Positions 42,396 to 53,961 of a stretch of DNA of 64,000 nucleotides are shown here, piece after piece. The DNA lies in NCBI GenBank assembly GCA_963682025.1, contig OY821519.1, positions 98,019,085 to 98,083,084 of the forward strand. Direction: 5' to 3'. Position 1 is the stretch's first letter. Every line of letters begins with the position of its first letter. Below the pieces are notes generated by a model, which ran no database searches, was not told the origin of the DNA, and saw nothing but the letters and a program-made list of their open reading frames with translations. Both the position numbers and the translations under genes were made by a program. Origin of the DNA: Cordilura impudica (Eukaryota; Arthropoda; Insecta; Diptera; Scathophagidae).

Positions 42396-43500
42396 TATGA
42401 AATTCAGTTTATATTATAGAGTGCATTAAATTTTTATTTCAATAAATTATTTTCTCAAGAAATCTGGAGAAAAAAATGTGTGTTTTCTTTTCTCGAGAAA
42501 TTAACAAGGGTGAGAAATGTGAAGCACTAGGTAGAAGTAACGGCAAAAGTATATAATTTCGGGTGCATATTATCATGTCCAACTGCATTAAATTTAATTT
42601 TCACAAAAATTTAAAGAACATCATACTGAGAGACGCCAGAGAATTCGAACGCATCGTGATCATCATTATTTATACTGTTTATAATTGAAAAATTATATAA
42701 ATTTTTGTCAGTTTGTATCATGTTTGTGAAGGTACGATTTAGTTCATTAACATAACTTGAGAGTCCTTGAGAGAGTTACTCCTTTTTAAAATCCAGCCTC
42801 TTCTTTTTTTTACAGATATTAAGAGCTTTCTACTAGGAATTTGGGCATTGGTTATTATGGGTGCACGCTTGTGTGTTAGCTTTGTGATAATCCGTCTGTT
42901 ATTTTAGGAGCCGATTTTTTGGATCAGCTTTGACTGCGTTTACAATATGGCGTTCATCTCGTTTTAAGAATTTTTTTAACGTTGTTTTTTTCCTCAAGAT
43001 TCTATTTGTTATATAAGAATATATAATGGTTTGAACGCTGAAGTGGGTTTTTCCTATAATTATTCCAATTCAACGTAATGACTTTTTTTCCAAATACAAT
43101 ATTAAGATCACTTTTCTTAACTCAATTTTTATTTTCCTACCTCTCCCCATTTCGTCAGCTTTGTAGTAACCTCTACTCTCGACTAGGAAAATAATCACCA
43201 ATAAAATTCTTTAAAATCCACTGGTACAATTCTGATTTAAAAGCAAATTTATGAAATCAATTAATTTTACAAAAACAATAACTTAAATGTTCTATGAGCT
43301 AGTGATGTACTAAAAATTTTTTGGCGTCATTTTTAGCTATCATTGGAATTTTTTAGGAGTATCTCTTTTCAAGTGAAAGCAACGGGAAAGGGACAACTCT
43401 TGTTAAGAAAACAAAGTTCTCTTTACAGAATATTATTAGATCGCTGTATGTATACCCAATCAAAACCAAATAATATTTTTTATTTATTTTATATTTTTTT
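42396..43500. other. AT-rich, no recognised feature
   Basis: No convincing ORF or repeat family on either strand. A 72-codon ORF at 43343-43561 runs into the duplicated segment that starts at 43501 and is not recognised. Confidence 0.35.
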
Positions 43501-43884
43501 GCCAATAAAATTAGTTTCTAATAGAGTCCGACTTTGGCTTGGAGTAAGAACTGTACCATAAGGCACGCGAAAAAAATAGTGAATAAAATCGCATTTTTTA
43601 TAAATAAATCGTGAAGATCGTGTTCAGTTTATATTACGACACTTTTAATGTTCTGTATACATTTTTTGCTCGAGCTAGGTTGAACAATTTTCGTCAAAGA
43701 CGAACTTAAATCTTTGACTTGTTTTAATCATTGGTTGATGTAAGTAATTAAATTTTCACCACGCCATAAACCGTTAACAGTTTTATATTGTAATGAAATT
43801 GCTCTAAATATACAACATTCTTTTTCTCTAAGTGTGTGCTTAGACTCTACGTCAACCATATTTATCTATTGTCTAATTGTATCT
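43501..43884 (+). repeat. Direct repeat, left copy (384 bp)
   Basis: From GCCAATAAAATTAGTTTCTA to GTCTAATTGTATCT. Repeated at 44846-45200 with few substitutions and one ~30-bp deletion. No terminal TG...CA or other LTR sign. Confidence 0.88.
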
Positions 43885-43908
43885 AATATATAACATATTA
43901 ATATTAAT

Positions 43909-44810
43909 ATATTATATATTATATATTATATATTATATATTATATATTATATATTATATATTATATATTATATATTATATATTATATATTATATATTATA
44001 TATTATATATTATATATTATATATTATATATTATATATTATATATTATATATTATATATTATATATTATATATTATATATTATATATTATATATTATATA
44101 TTATATATTATATATTATATATTATATATTATATATTATATATTATATATTATATATTATATATTATATATTATATATTATATATTATATATTATATATT
44201 ATATATTATATATTATATATTATATATTATATATTATATATTATATATTATATATTATATATTATATATTATATATTATATATTATATATTATATATTAT
44301 ATATTATATATTATATATTATATATTATATATTATATATTATATATTATATATTATATATTATATATTATATATTATATATTATATATTATATATTATAT
44401 ATTATATATTATATATTATATATTATATATTATATATTATATATTATATATTATATATTATATATTATATATTATATATTATATATTATATATTATATAT
44501 TATATATTATATATTATATATTATATATTATATATTATATATTATATATTATATATTATATATTATATATTATATATTATATATTATATATTATATATTA
44601 TATATTATATATTATATATTATATATTATATATTATATATTATATATTATATATTATATATTATATATTATATATTATATATTATATATTATATATTATA
44701 TATTATATATTATATATTATATATTATATATTATATATTATATATTATATATTATATATTATATATTATATATTATATATTATATATTATATATTATATA
44801 TTATATATTA
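43909..44810 (+). repeat. (TATATTA)n satellite, ~129 perfect copies
   Basis: About 900 bp of the same 7-mer without a visible interruption. The 329-codon ORF reading IYYILYI repeats is an artefact of a 7-bp unit translating as a 21-bp period. Confidence 0.97.
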
Positions 44811-44845
44811 ACATTTTTTTATTAATTTATTTATTTTTTTTTTTT

Positions 44846-45200
44846 GCCAATAAAATTAGTTTCTAATAGAGTCCGACTTTGGCTTGGAGTAACAACTGTA
44901 CCATAAGCCACGCGAAAAAAATATTGAATAAAGTCATATTTTTTATAAATAAATCGTGAAGATAGTGTTCAGTTTATTTTACAACTCGAGCCAGGTTGAA
45001 CAATTTTCGTCAAAGACGAACTTAAATCTTTGACTTGTTTTAATCATTGGTTGATGTAAGTAATGAAATTTTCACCACGCCATAAACCGTTAACAGTTTT
45101 ATATTGTAATGAAATTGCTTTAAATATACAACAATCTTTTTCTCTAAGTGTGTGCTTATACTCTACGTCAACCATATTTATCTGTTGTCTAATTGTATCT
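44846..45200 (+). repeat. Direct repeat, right copy (355 bp)
   Basis: Second copy of 43501-43884, period 1345 bp, lacking the CACTTTTAATGTTCTGTATAC stretch. Together with the satellite between them, this looks like a tandem duplication. Confidence 0.88.
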
Positions 45201-45689
45201 TAAGTATGCGATCTCCACACTTGTGTTTATGATACCAAGCCCATACTCACAACTTAAACGTACTACATTATTATTATTATCATTGTCAAGTACTTTGGGC
45301 AGTGTGTTTCTGTGCGATGGTTAAGGTTTGTTAGAGAAATGACCTGTTGTCCAGTTTGACTGTAGTAACATTTTTACATATCAAAATTAGGGAGACACTA
45401 AAGCTATATGGAACATTTTCAAATGTGCCCAGAAGAGATCAAAATTTTAACGGACTATAAAAGACTATATTTTAAAAGACTATATATATAGAAATTTAAT
45501 GGAATTTGTATAAATAACAACTTAAGAAATGTTTCTAAAAATATGTTTTAGCTTAATCTGCATGCAACTAACACCAGAGCTTTTAAGGTGTATATTCACT
45601 AATTTAATTTCCAGCTCTAAATTAACAAGATGTTATGGAAATTTTTTGAAGGATGTAGGAATCCCTCAGCTCTTTATAGGAACTTTTAA
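45201..45689. other. No feature recognised
   Basis: It contains a short (ATT)n tract near 45270. There is no gene-like frame; the ORF at 45529-45732 overlaps a family-A fragment. Confidence 0.35.
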
Positions 45690-45835
45690 TTTCCGAAGGC
45701 AGAACATTAATAATAATGCCACTCAAATTTGATTTATGTTTTTTTTCTATATCTAATTAGTTGGACATAAACGCATGGTATAGGGTATCATATATTAGGT
45801 CTAGACCGGCTTTAATTTTCTTACTTGTTTCAATT
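45690..45835 (-). repeat. Family-A repeat fragment
   Basis: Minus-strand 5' terminus: ACAAGTAAGAAAATTAAAGC, a degraded palindrome (GGTCTAGACC intact), ATACCCTATACCATGCG, then the AATTTGAGTGGCATT segment. Confidence 0.7.
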
Positions 45836-46187
45836 TAGTTCCTCTAGCTTTATTAATTAAGCCTTAACAAAACAATTATTAGTTTAATATTTAAAAAAAA
45901 AATTGTTGAACATTGAAAATTGGACAGTACTTGTTGGACTTGAACACTTGACACATGAAACTATAGATTATATATAGAAAAATTGTCTATTGGGTTTCCC
46001 TTTTTATTATATTTTCTCATTTTCACGGATATAAATTTTTTTTTAAATATTTCCAAAGTGTGTGAAGTTAAATTCGAAAGTTAAATTCGTACTATCTAAC
46101 GAAAATAAGTAAAGTTAAATTAGTTTTATGAAAAGACAAATTCGTATGGGAAATTTTTAAGTAAAGCTAAATTGTTTTTATGTACAA

Positions 46188-46761
46188 CTAGCAAAGCCCA
46201 GCCCTCGAAATTCGAGTGCAAATTCTAGGAAATTTTATTATATCATTCACTTTATTTCTTTCAATGTTTTTTAATCTATTTAATTCATTAAGTTTATTTT
46301 ATTATAAATATTTGTTGTGCACACAGAAATAAAGGCCACCGTGTTGCCACCTAAAGGGGTATGTGTTATGCAATTATTGTTGACTTTTGTGTTGCATAAT
46401 GCAAAGTTGATTGTGCACGCAAAACTTTCCTCAAACTCAACGAATTCAAAAGAAATAGCTTGATTCACTGAGTGTTCTTGGGCTTGTGTCAACAGCCTAC
46501 ATTAATTAGAACTCTAGTTATAGAGATTTGTGTGAAAGAAAATATTGAAAAAATCATGAAAAAATTGAATGTAAAGTTAATTGTGCAGGCTTGATCCACT
46601 GAGTGTTCTGCGAGTGAAAGGTAGGAGTTGAGTAAATTTCAATTATTGATGACGTATCTGTATCTAAATACCTTTCAATAAAAAAAAATGAAGGAAATCG
46701 GCCGGATAGAACGGCCAGACGGACTGACTTTAGTTTTCATAAATTTTTTTAATATATAAGA
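46188..46761 (-). mobile_element. Non-autonomous Helitron, family C copy 1
   Basis: Minus strand 5' TCTTATATATTAAAAAAA (46761) to 3' CTTTGCTAG (46188), followed by T. The 3' hairpin CTCGAATTTCGAG is shared with family B. The internal block with ACTCAGTGAATCAAGC is also present at 50862-51313. Confidence 0.6.
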
Positions 46762-46939
46762 AGATTGCAAAGTTAAATTCGCACGGCAACATTTTCCAGG
46801 AAATTTCTTGAAAAACGCTATTGTTACTCATTAGTGCATTTAAGGTTATTTGCAGAATTTTTACCATTGTCGTCAAACGGATGCTACTCGGTCTAATCTT
46901 ATAATACATCATTTCTAAGACATGATTTTGTTCTATCAA

Positions 46940-47450
46940 AACCTATATTTGGCTTTCCCAAGTTTAGTTTTAGAAATTTTCCAACAAATTTTGAAAATCA
47001 CATATATGAATATCTTATGGATTTAGCGTTTTTTCCGAATATTGACCATTGTGGAGAAATGGAGCTTGCACTGTTATACGTCGATACAAAACCGTGTTTA
47101 TATTCTTTCGAAACATATATTATTCATTCCCAAAATCAGTTTCAGAAATTTTCCAACAAATTTTGAAAATCACATATGTGAATATTTTATGGATTTAGCG
47201 TTTTTTCCGAACTTTGACCATTGTGGAAAAATGGAGCTTGCACGGTCCTAATGTTATACGTCTATAGAAATCCATGGTCATATTATTTCGAAACCTATAT
47301 TTGGCATTCCCTAATTCAGTTTCAGAAATTTTTCAAAAAAAATTATTTTGAAAATCAAATATGTGACTATTTTGACCATAGTGGAAAAACGGAGTTTGCT
47401 CGGCCCTAATGTTTTCGTAGATATAAAACCATGATCATATTCTTTCGCTT
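46940..47450 (+). repeat. ~175-bp tandem repeat, nearly three units
   Basis: The TTTCCAACAAATTTTGAAAATC block recurs at 46978 and 47153, and degraded near 47335, together with GACCATTGTGGA(A/G)AAATGGAGC and TTATACGTC(G/T)ATA. Non-coding. Confidence 0.8.
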
Positions 47451-47514
47451 TCCCAAATTGAGTTGCAGAAATATGCAAACAATTTACGCTTGCTGGCGTA
47501 CACTTTGCTTTTCA

Positions 47515-47700
47515 AATAACCTCACAAAAAGATGTCCGGAAGGGTCAGATTTGGAGATCTGGATGGCCAGTCAATGTCGCTGGTACAAGCACTCATTTTT
47601 GGTCATGCAATGCATCCGTTGTGCATTCTCCGTTCCCCAAAAGTGGCAATTTTGCTTGTTAACGCTGTCACAGACTCTTAAATGGGCCTCCAACAAACAG
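47515..47700 (-). pseudogene. mariner-like transposase scrap
   Basis: Minus strand reads SVNKQNCHFWGTENAQ, then HWLAIQISKSDPSGHLF. VNKQN-FW is the segment after the first catalytic Asp in DD37/41D mariners (compare 36745). Only about 60 codons; both sides are lost. Confidence 0.55.
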
Positions 47701-49941
47701 GTTCAGTTTCATCCATTCAAGCGAAAGTTTTGCATTCGTTTCTATTTGGTGCAAGACTTTTTATTTCATTCCAGGTTTTGCGTACTCTCGAAGCTTCTAA
47801 ATCTAATTGTCTTCGCCAAGTGTGTACTGGCCGTCCTCTATTCTACTGCCTTGTGGGTTCCAGTCTATAGCATTACGGGTGATATCATCTGGAGGTCTTC
47901 GCAATGCATGGCCAATTCAGCGCCATTTCCTTCTAAACACTTCGATTTATATTGGGCTCTGATGAGTACGTTGCCAGAGTTGTGTGTTCGATATCCTACT
48001 GGTCCAGAAAATTCTTAATATTCTTCTAAGGCATTTGTTGACGAAGACTTGCAGGGTATTCACATCTTTGGTAGCCATCTTCCACGTTTAGCACTCATAG
48101 AGCAGAAAAGATTTCACACATGAATTGAAGATGTTGATTTTGGAGGGGGAGGAGCTGTCTGACCACACTGTGCTTAGTTGGCCGAATGCTGGTCGGGCGA
48201 TTCAATACATCGCCGGAAGATTCTCCGGTCGTTGTTATGATGCTACCCAAGTAGCAAAAGAGATTAACATCCTGGATTTGAATGTTTTTGCTGGAGAATG
48301 GCCTGTTGCATGTGGAATTTATTCTCATGACCTTCGTGTTAGGAATATTTATTCTGACGCCTGCCTTTGCAGCTTCTGTCTCCACCATTTTGAGGCTTTC
48401 TAATATATCGGAGTTACTATGTGCTATAAGGTATATATCGTCGGAATAATCAAGATCGGCCAAACGTTCGCCTAGTCCTTATGTTATGCCTCTGTTGTTG
48501 GCCGTTGTATTTCTCATAACGATGTCCAGCACAATGTTAAAAAGTAACGGTGATAATATGCAGCCTCGTCGAACACCCGCTTGAACAGAAACCTTGTCGC
48601 TTATAGAATTTTGGTGTAGTATAGGACAATTTTCGTTTCTGTACAACTCATGGATAATCTCTATTACTTTCCTAGGAATGCCTTTACAGGTCAGTGCTTC
48701 TTTTTTCGTAGCATCGTGTGAAGGTGTGTCAAAATTTTTCGAAATCGATAATTAATGCGGCGACTGTTTATATGATCTAACCAAGAATTTTGAGATCTAA
48801 AACCCGCCTGTTCGCAACGAAAGTCTTTGTCAAGAGTGCCAGAAAGTCTTCTATTGATAATGTTAGCGATTATCTTATACTTAGAAGTGTAATTCCTCTC
48901 CAGTTTCTGCATTCTGTGAGATCACCTTTCTGCGATAAGTTGATAATCAAGCCCTCTTTCAATTCGCCGGAAAGCTTCCGAAAGGCACTTGGTTGGGGGG
49001 TCAGCTTTTAACAGTTCAGTATTAATGTTGTCAGGTCCTGGAGCCTTGTGGTTTTTTAGGGCGCGTATAACGTCAACAATTTCTGCTATTGTAGGAGTGG
49101 TTACTGGTATATCGGTCCTCTCGGTATGAGTGGTGCAATTGCATATTGGGTGGGGTATGTGCATGTACTCTGATAGCATGTTGGCATAATGATGTGTCCA
49201 AATTTGAATCTATGTATTTTTGAGGTGATGAGTCGCCGTTGCTATTTCGGCGGATTTGACGAAGTGAAGTTATTATAATAATTATCAACAAGTCGCATGT
49301 CCTGCCTGACTCAGCTGCAGTTTGTGCTTCTGTGGTATGGTTTTCCGCCTATTTACGCTTAACTTCTCTGTCAATAAAACTGCAGTTGGCTTGGAGTCTG
49401 GATTTTTCCAAGCTGCTTCTGGCATCATTTATTTGAGACTTAGTTTCTTTTCTCGTAGTCATAAGTTTCCACGTTGTATCGGATACCCACGGCTTTCTTT
49501 CGGGGTTTTTAAATCCAATATAATTCGGTGCAACATCACATACGAGGTCCCTCACATTTTCAAATTCATCAGTAAGAGTTTGGTTGGTTTCTGCTGAGTT
49601 TCTCCAGGCCTGAATGTAGACAGTTTTGACGTTGGGGTCATTTAGCTTCTGGATATCGAATTTCCTGTGAGTTTGAATTCTCTTCTTCAATGCCGAAACT
49701 CTTGATGGTTTGATGGTGCCCACAAGGAGATGGTGATAACTAGAACAATCAGCACAGCGTTTATTACACACATCTAAGAGGGAGCCACGCCACGTCCTGA
49801 TAATTGCAATGTGGTCGATCTGGTTTTCTCTGCGATGATCAAGTGATACCCACGTAACTCTGTGAACTGTTCTGTGTGGAAAAATTGTACCACCTATCAC
49901 CAATTTGTTGCCCAAACACATTTCTGTGAACAGTTTCGGTC
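47700..49941 (-). pseudogene. RTE-like LINE relic (endonuclease, RT, C-terminal part)
   Basis: Minus strand. 49921-49349: endonuclease end (LGNKLVIGGTIFPH, WVSLDHRRENQIDHIAI, DCSSYHHLLVG) and linker. 49179-48922: IVDVIRALKNHKAPGPDNINTELLK. Near 48600-48480: VSVQAGVRRGCILSPLLFNIVLD. 48463-48200: LDYSDDIYLIAHS (the YADD box as YSDD), YLGSIITTTGESSGDV. 48050-47760: RKWR-IGHALRRPPDDITRNA...WNPQGSR. The order and the WIGHALR/WNPQG tail are typical of RTE-type fly LINEs. Frameshifts and stops throughout; 5'-truncated. Confidence 0.8.
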
Positions 49942-50861
49942 AATAAAACCCAAAAACATGCTATAAATAGTTCTTGTTCAAATTTTGTTTACGCTATATC
50001 CCGATTACAAGAGGTAACCAACAAAAACGGTTAGATTTGAAATCAGCTTACCCTAACTATCCAAAATTGGTTAACAGATCACTTAGAGTTTTCATGTATG
50101 ATAAATTTACAAAGAATTTTATTTAATAAAAAAAATAAATGAAAGCAAAATATTGATTTTTGATTTCTCCTAATAAAGGATTACACTCCTTAAACCAAAA
50201 ATTTAATTTTAAAGTTATATATTCCAAATAGAATTCATTGTTACAAACCTCTGTCTTAAACAAGTACACATACGTGTGAGGTTTGGTTGGTTTTACATGC
50301 ATATTTTCTGGCAAGTAAAACAATTTATGAGTGGCTACATCTAATTTACATATGTCGCTTACAACAACTATCTGACGAATACGATAATTTAAGTGTACAA
50401 AGGTTTAATGATGGCTTTGACTGGCGAAGGCTCATGACTTAGCAAAGTTATAAAAAAGTAAATAACTTTAGAATTGACATTGTAAACTGATACATGAGCA
50501 TGCAAATGCTATAAGCTGGGTGCGAATATTCTTCACATGATTTGAGTTTGTAAAGTGTCCTGTCCCTGCTTTAATTTGTGAACATATTTGAAAAGTTTGA
50601 ACAGAAATCTTGAATATGAAAACGATCACTCTCTGGTTCCATATCATTTTCTGAATGTAAACTCATCACGTTTTATGCCAAGTTCTGAATTAAATATGCA
50701 AATTCTTTCTTTTCTGTATGTTGCCGTTCTTATTATGTCAACAGTTGATCGAATTACTGTTCAATTAGTATACCAGAATACACTTGTTAGAAAAAGTGAC
50801 CGTATATTTGAAGATGAAAATTTAAATATTAATAAAAAAAAACTTATTTTATTTATTTATA
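49942..50861. other. No feature recognised
   Basis: A plus ORF of 119 codons (50588-50947) reaches into the Helitron at 50862 and has no recognisable domain. Otherwise AT-rich non-coding. Confidence 0.35.
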
Positions 50862-51313
50862 CTAGAGGACCCCTACTGCTCCGCAGCATTATATTATATT
50901 ATATTAATTTTTATAATATAATACCAAAATTTGCCAAGAGAAGTTAACGTACAGTAATGCCAAAATATGCCAAGAGAAGTTAACGTACAGTAAAAGTAAA
51001 GTTGATTGTCCACGCATAACTTTCCTCAAACCCAACGAATTTGCCAAGAGAAGTTAACGTACAGTAATGCCAAAAAATATGCCAAGATAAGTTAACGTAC
51101 AGTAAAAGTAAAGTTGATTCTCCACGCATAACTTTCCTCAAACCCAACGAATTTAATAGCTCAAAAGAAGGAGCTTGATCCACTGAGTGTTCTTAGACCT
51201 ATGTCAACAGCCTACGTTAATTAGAACTCTAGTTATAGAGGTTTGAGAGAAGAAAAATATTGAAAAAAATCTTGAATGCAAAGTTTATTCATAAATTCTT
51301 TTAATATATAAGA
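50862..51313 (-). mobile_element. Non-autonomous Helitron, family C copy 2
   Basis: Minus strand begins TCTTATATATTAAAAGAATT at 51313 after A. It ends with hairpin CTGCGGAGCAG, then TAGGGGTCCTCTAG and T. Inside are about four copies of a ~33-bp unit with GAAGTTAACGTACAGTA, partly interleaved with AAAGTTGATT...ACGCATAACTTTCCTCAAAC repeats. Confidence 0.75.
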
Positions 51314-51314
51314 T

Positions 51315-51486
51315 TAATTACAATACAAAGTAAATTTATATTCTAATTTGGGTCCCTGGATAAGCCGGGTGACAAAGACCATTTGGGTGGTTTTTGCAGC
51401 GACAGACCAAAGCCTCTGGTGGGAATCGAACCCACAACCCCCGCATGATAGGAGAGCACGCTACCTACTCACCTACCGGGGCGCTT
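51315..51486 (-). mobile_element. tRNA-derived SINE
   Basis: The minus-strand head AGCGCCCCGGTAGGTGAGTA has an A-box-like TAGGTGAGTAGG. About 40 nt later is a perfect B box, GGTTCGATTCC, in the context GTGGGTTCGATTCCCACC. The acceptor stem does not close and there is no CCA, so it is not a tRNA gene. A non-tRNA tail (GGCTTTGGTCTGTCGCTGC...) follows and ends next to the Helitron boundary. Confidence 0.72.
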
Positions 51487-52129
51487 AAAAAAAACTTATT
51501 GAATTAAAATTATTTTGAATTACAAATTGTTTACCCTTGACAGATTGGGAATTTTACTTGTTTTTCAAAGAACTTAAGCAACGTTTCAACTTCAAATGAA
51601 GTATGACAACTATTAGTGCCAGCAAAATTACTTATTTTTCTATACGCGCCTCCAAACTAACTGAGGTCGAAACGGAATTGTGTTGGCGTTAGTAAAACAA
51701 AATCCCAGAATAACTGCTTCCCAAGTTAGTTCTAAAAATATCCTTGAAGATACCGTTCGTAAAATATAAAAAAAAGCCGACTATCATGGTCGTGTATCAC
51801 ATAGAAAGCCATTCATTTCCGATGTCAATAGACACAAGTACCCACATGGGTTTATCGTTTACATTAATATCTGAACTTATTGCACTTTTTATAACAAATG
51901 TAAGCAAAATATTTTAAAAGATAAACAATTAGATAAACTTAATACTAAATTATTACAACAAACACACTGAATTTTTTAACATTTTTTAGAGGCGGCTTCA
52001 TATTTTTGGATATATTTTGGCACAGCCATGGCCGATTTACCCCCATTGTCAACAACAACATGCTCGAGATAATGGCAAACATTATTATCATAATTTTGTG
52101 AATGAATGTGATTTTACCAGCTAGGCGGA
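51487..52129. other. No feature recognised
   Basis: AT-rich; no gene-like frame or repeat family seen on either strand. Confidence 0.35.
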
Positions 52130-52265
52130 CAGACAGGGGTCAGACGAACATCGCTATATCGACTCGAGTTATTATAAAGAGCAGAAATATATGTATATAG
52201 TTCATGGGGTCGTATTACAAATGGAATAACAAACTGATATATACCCTCCACACAGTGGTGTGGTA
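52130..52265 (+). repeat. Family-D repeat fragment
   Basis: ATCGCTATATCGACTCGAG, ATGGGGTCGTATTACAAATG and the end ATATACCCTCCACACAGTGG. Confidence 0.6.
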
Positions 52266-52339
52266 CAAGTGATTAAAGGTAGTTAAAGGCTCAGATGGTT
52301 AAACCACTACTTCCATGACTTAAAAAGAGGATATATTTT

Positions 52340-52510
52340 TGCAAAAAAGACACAGCAGAGAAGGAGGAATTATGATACGGGATGCCACATCGTGCAAAGG
52401 GGCTATCGATTTAGTTTTCGAATCTGCAAGAATAACTGGAGCTTCGTACAATGGAATATTGAAATATTCACCAGACCTAAATGACAACTTTAAAGGACGT
52501 TATAAGGGAA
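52340..52510 (+). pseudogene. Tc1-like transposase fragment
   Basis: REGGIMIRDATSCKGAIDLVFESARITGASYNGILKYS matches the GGSIMVWGC-S-KG-G-LVFIEG core of Tc1-type transposases, just after the second catalytic Asp region. Only about 55 codons remain; flanking domains are absent. Confidence 0.65.
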
Positions 52511-52523
52511 TCCTGGAACTGCT

Positions 52524-52626
52524 TCTAGTGCCTCAAGTTTGCTAAAGTCTCGAAAAATTTTATATTTTTTTTAACGCTAGAAAATATTAAAAATTTTTGA
52601 CATTTTAGCAATTTTGAGGCACTAGA
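52524..52626. mobile_element. 103-bp hairpin MITE
   Basis: The ends TCTAGTGCCTCAA and TTGAGGCACTAGA are perfect inverses, and the arms continue with GCTAAA and AAAAATTTT. It is almost wholly palindromic and sits at the end of the Tc1 scrap. Confidence 0.7.
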
Positions 52627-53514
52627 TACAGTTTTTTCGGGTTAGTTTGTTTTACACGTTTTTTATCCTATTCTATAGCTACAATTGTGCCGAGAACAAG
52701 AAAACAAAATTCAAATTGGTTATCGAGATATAGCCGTGAGAATAGTTGCATATTCTTCAGAAAAATCAAGTTTAAACCAAAATATACATGAGGCCATAAA
52801 ATCCGAACAGCAGCTAAACTAGCAAACCCTAAATGGGGTTTTCTTACTTTCGATAATTACTTCTAAAACACCACATGAGGAGGACTTTGAATTTTATGTG
52901 TTGCACAGTGTTATCAGCCAAACAAAAATATTTAACAAATATTGTATAAATTTCTATTGCATTTCCTGATCCTATGAAAAAAACAATAAATATTAAATAT
53001 ACAAAATAAATAAGAAACCAATTAAAATATAAACTTTCTTATCGCCTTCTTTGGTTTTGTAGATGTAATCCTGAAATTTTGTTGACCATTACTTCAAAAA
53101 GCTTAGTAGTCGGAACATGTACGGCAGCCCAGAACTCCTTTTACCATAATTAGTATATCAGTTAAGTCTTCGAGTAACTCCGATCTAGAGGTTATTATGA
53201 TCTAACGGATGATGCGATCTAAAGTCAAGTCCAAATTTTCTTTATTTCCTAAATAATAAATGATATTGAAATGCCCGTTTAAGTTTTGCGGCCCTGAGTG
53301 CCAACGACAAGGCTTATTTTCTAGATGATCATGATTTCCCTGCATAACTATCATTTCCAGATTTAAGTAGTTATTAGTTTTTGGACATATAATAGAATTA
53401 TTTATTATACCCCATATTATCATAGATATATTTACCAAATTTGCTCTTTAATTGTGCACCCCTGTTATACAGGAAATGGAAAATCAATAAATCAGCAGTC
53501 CCTCCAACACTATT
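52627..53514. other. No feature recognised
   Basis: Small ORFs only. A minus-strand frame (53202-53438) contains a GNHDH stretch but no recognisable domain. Confidence 0.35.
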
Positions 53515-53775
53515 TTTAGTCATAGTACCCATATAAAGCTGCTTTCCGATCTTCACTTAAATCCATCAAAAGATAAAAAAATCATTTCTAAATATTTTTG
53601 AGAAATATAAGTGGTATTACTTAGAAGTTTGGTTAAGATCGGTCCGTTTTTTGACATAGTCTCCAGATATAAATAGTATTCTATGTGCAATTTTTCATAT
53701 CTGCAGGCAATAAATTCATACCAATGCCACTGAAATTTGGTTTATGCTAATTTTCTGTATCCATTTATCGCCATA
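53515..53775 (-). repeat. Family-A repeat fragment
   Basis: Minus-strand family-A 5' half: CATAGTACCCATATAAAGCTGC, TCTTCACTTAAATCCATCAAA, TTTTTCATATCTGCAGGCAA. Confidence 0.65.
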
Positions 53776-53961
53776 TTATAGGTATTCCAAAACTTTTTGA
53801 GACAATAATAATAATAAACTATCGCACGAAATGTCATCAATTCTTTAACCAGATCAACGTGGGTTTTGTAAAAGATGACTACTAACCTAATGGCATTGAC
53901 GTCCTATATCAACTCTGTAATACACACAGACTTAAGCTTTTGATAAAGTTATTCATAATCT

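Noticed and set aside
43877..44866. 329-codon ORF of IYYILYI repeats
   Set aside because: It is a reading of (TATATTA)n, with no unique coding content beyond short ends.
43501..45200. LTR retrotransposon bounded by the two direct repeats
   Set aside because: No TG...CA ends, no primer binding site, no coding sequence; the interior is only satellite.
47431..48018. 195-codon plus-strand ORF
   Set aside because: The opposite strand carries recognisable LINE C-terminal motifs (IGHALRRPPDDITRNA) and a mariner scrap; the plus ORF is their shadow.
51406..51486. A functional tRNA gene on the minus strand
   Set aside because: A and B boxes are present, but the acceptor arms do not pair and a SINE-type tail follows, so I call a SINE head.
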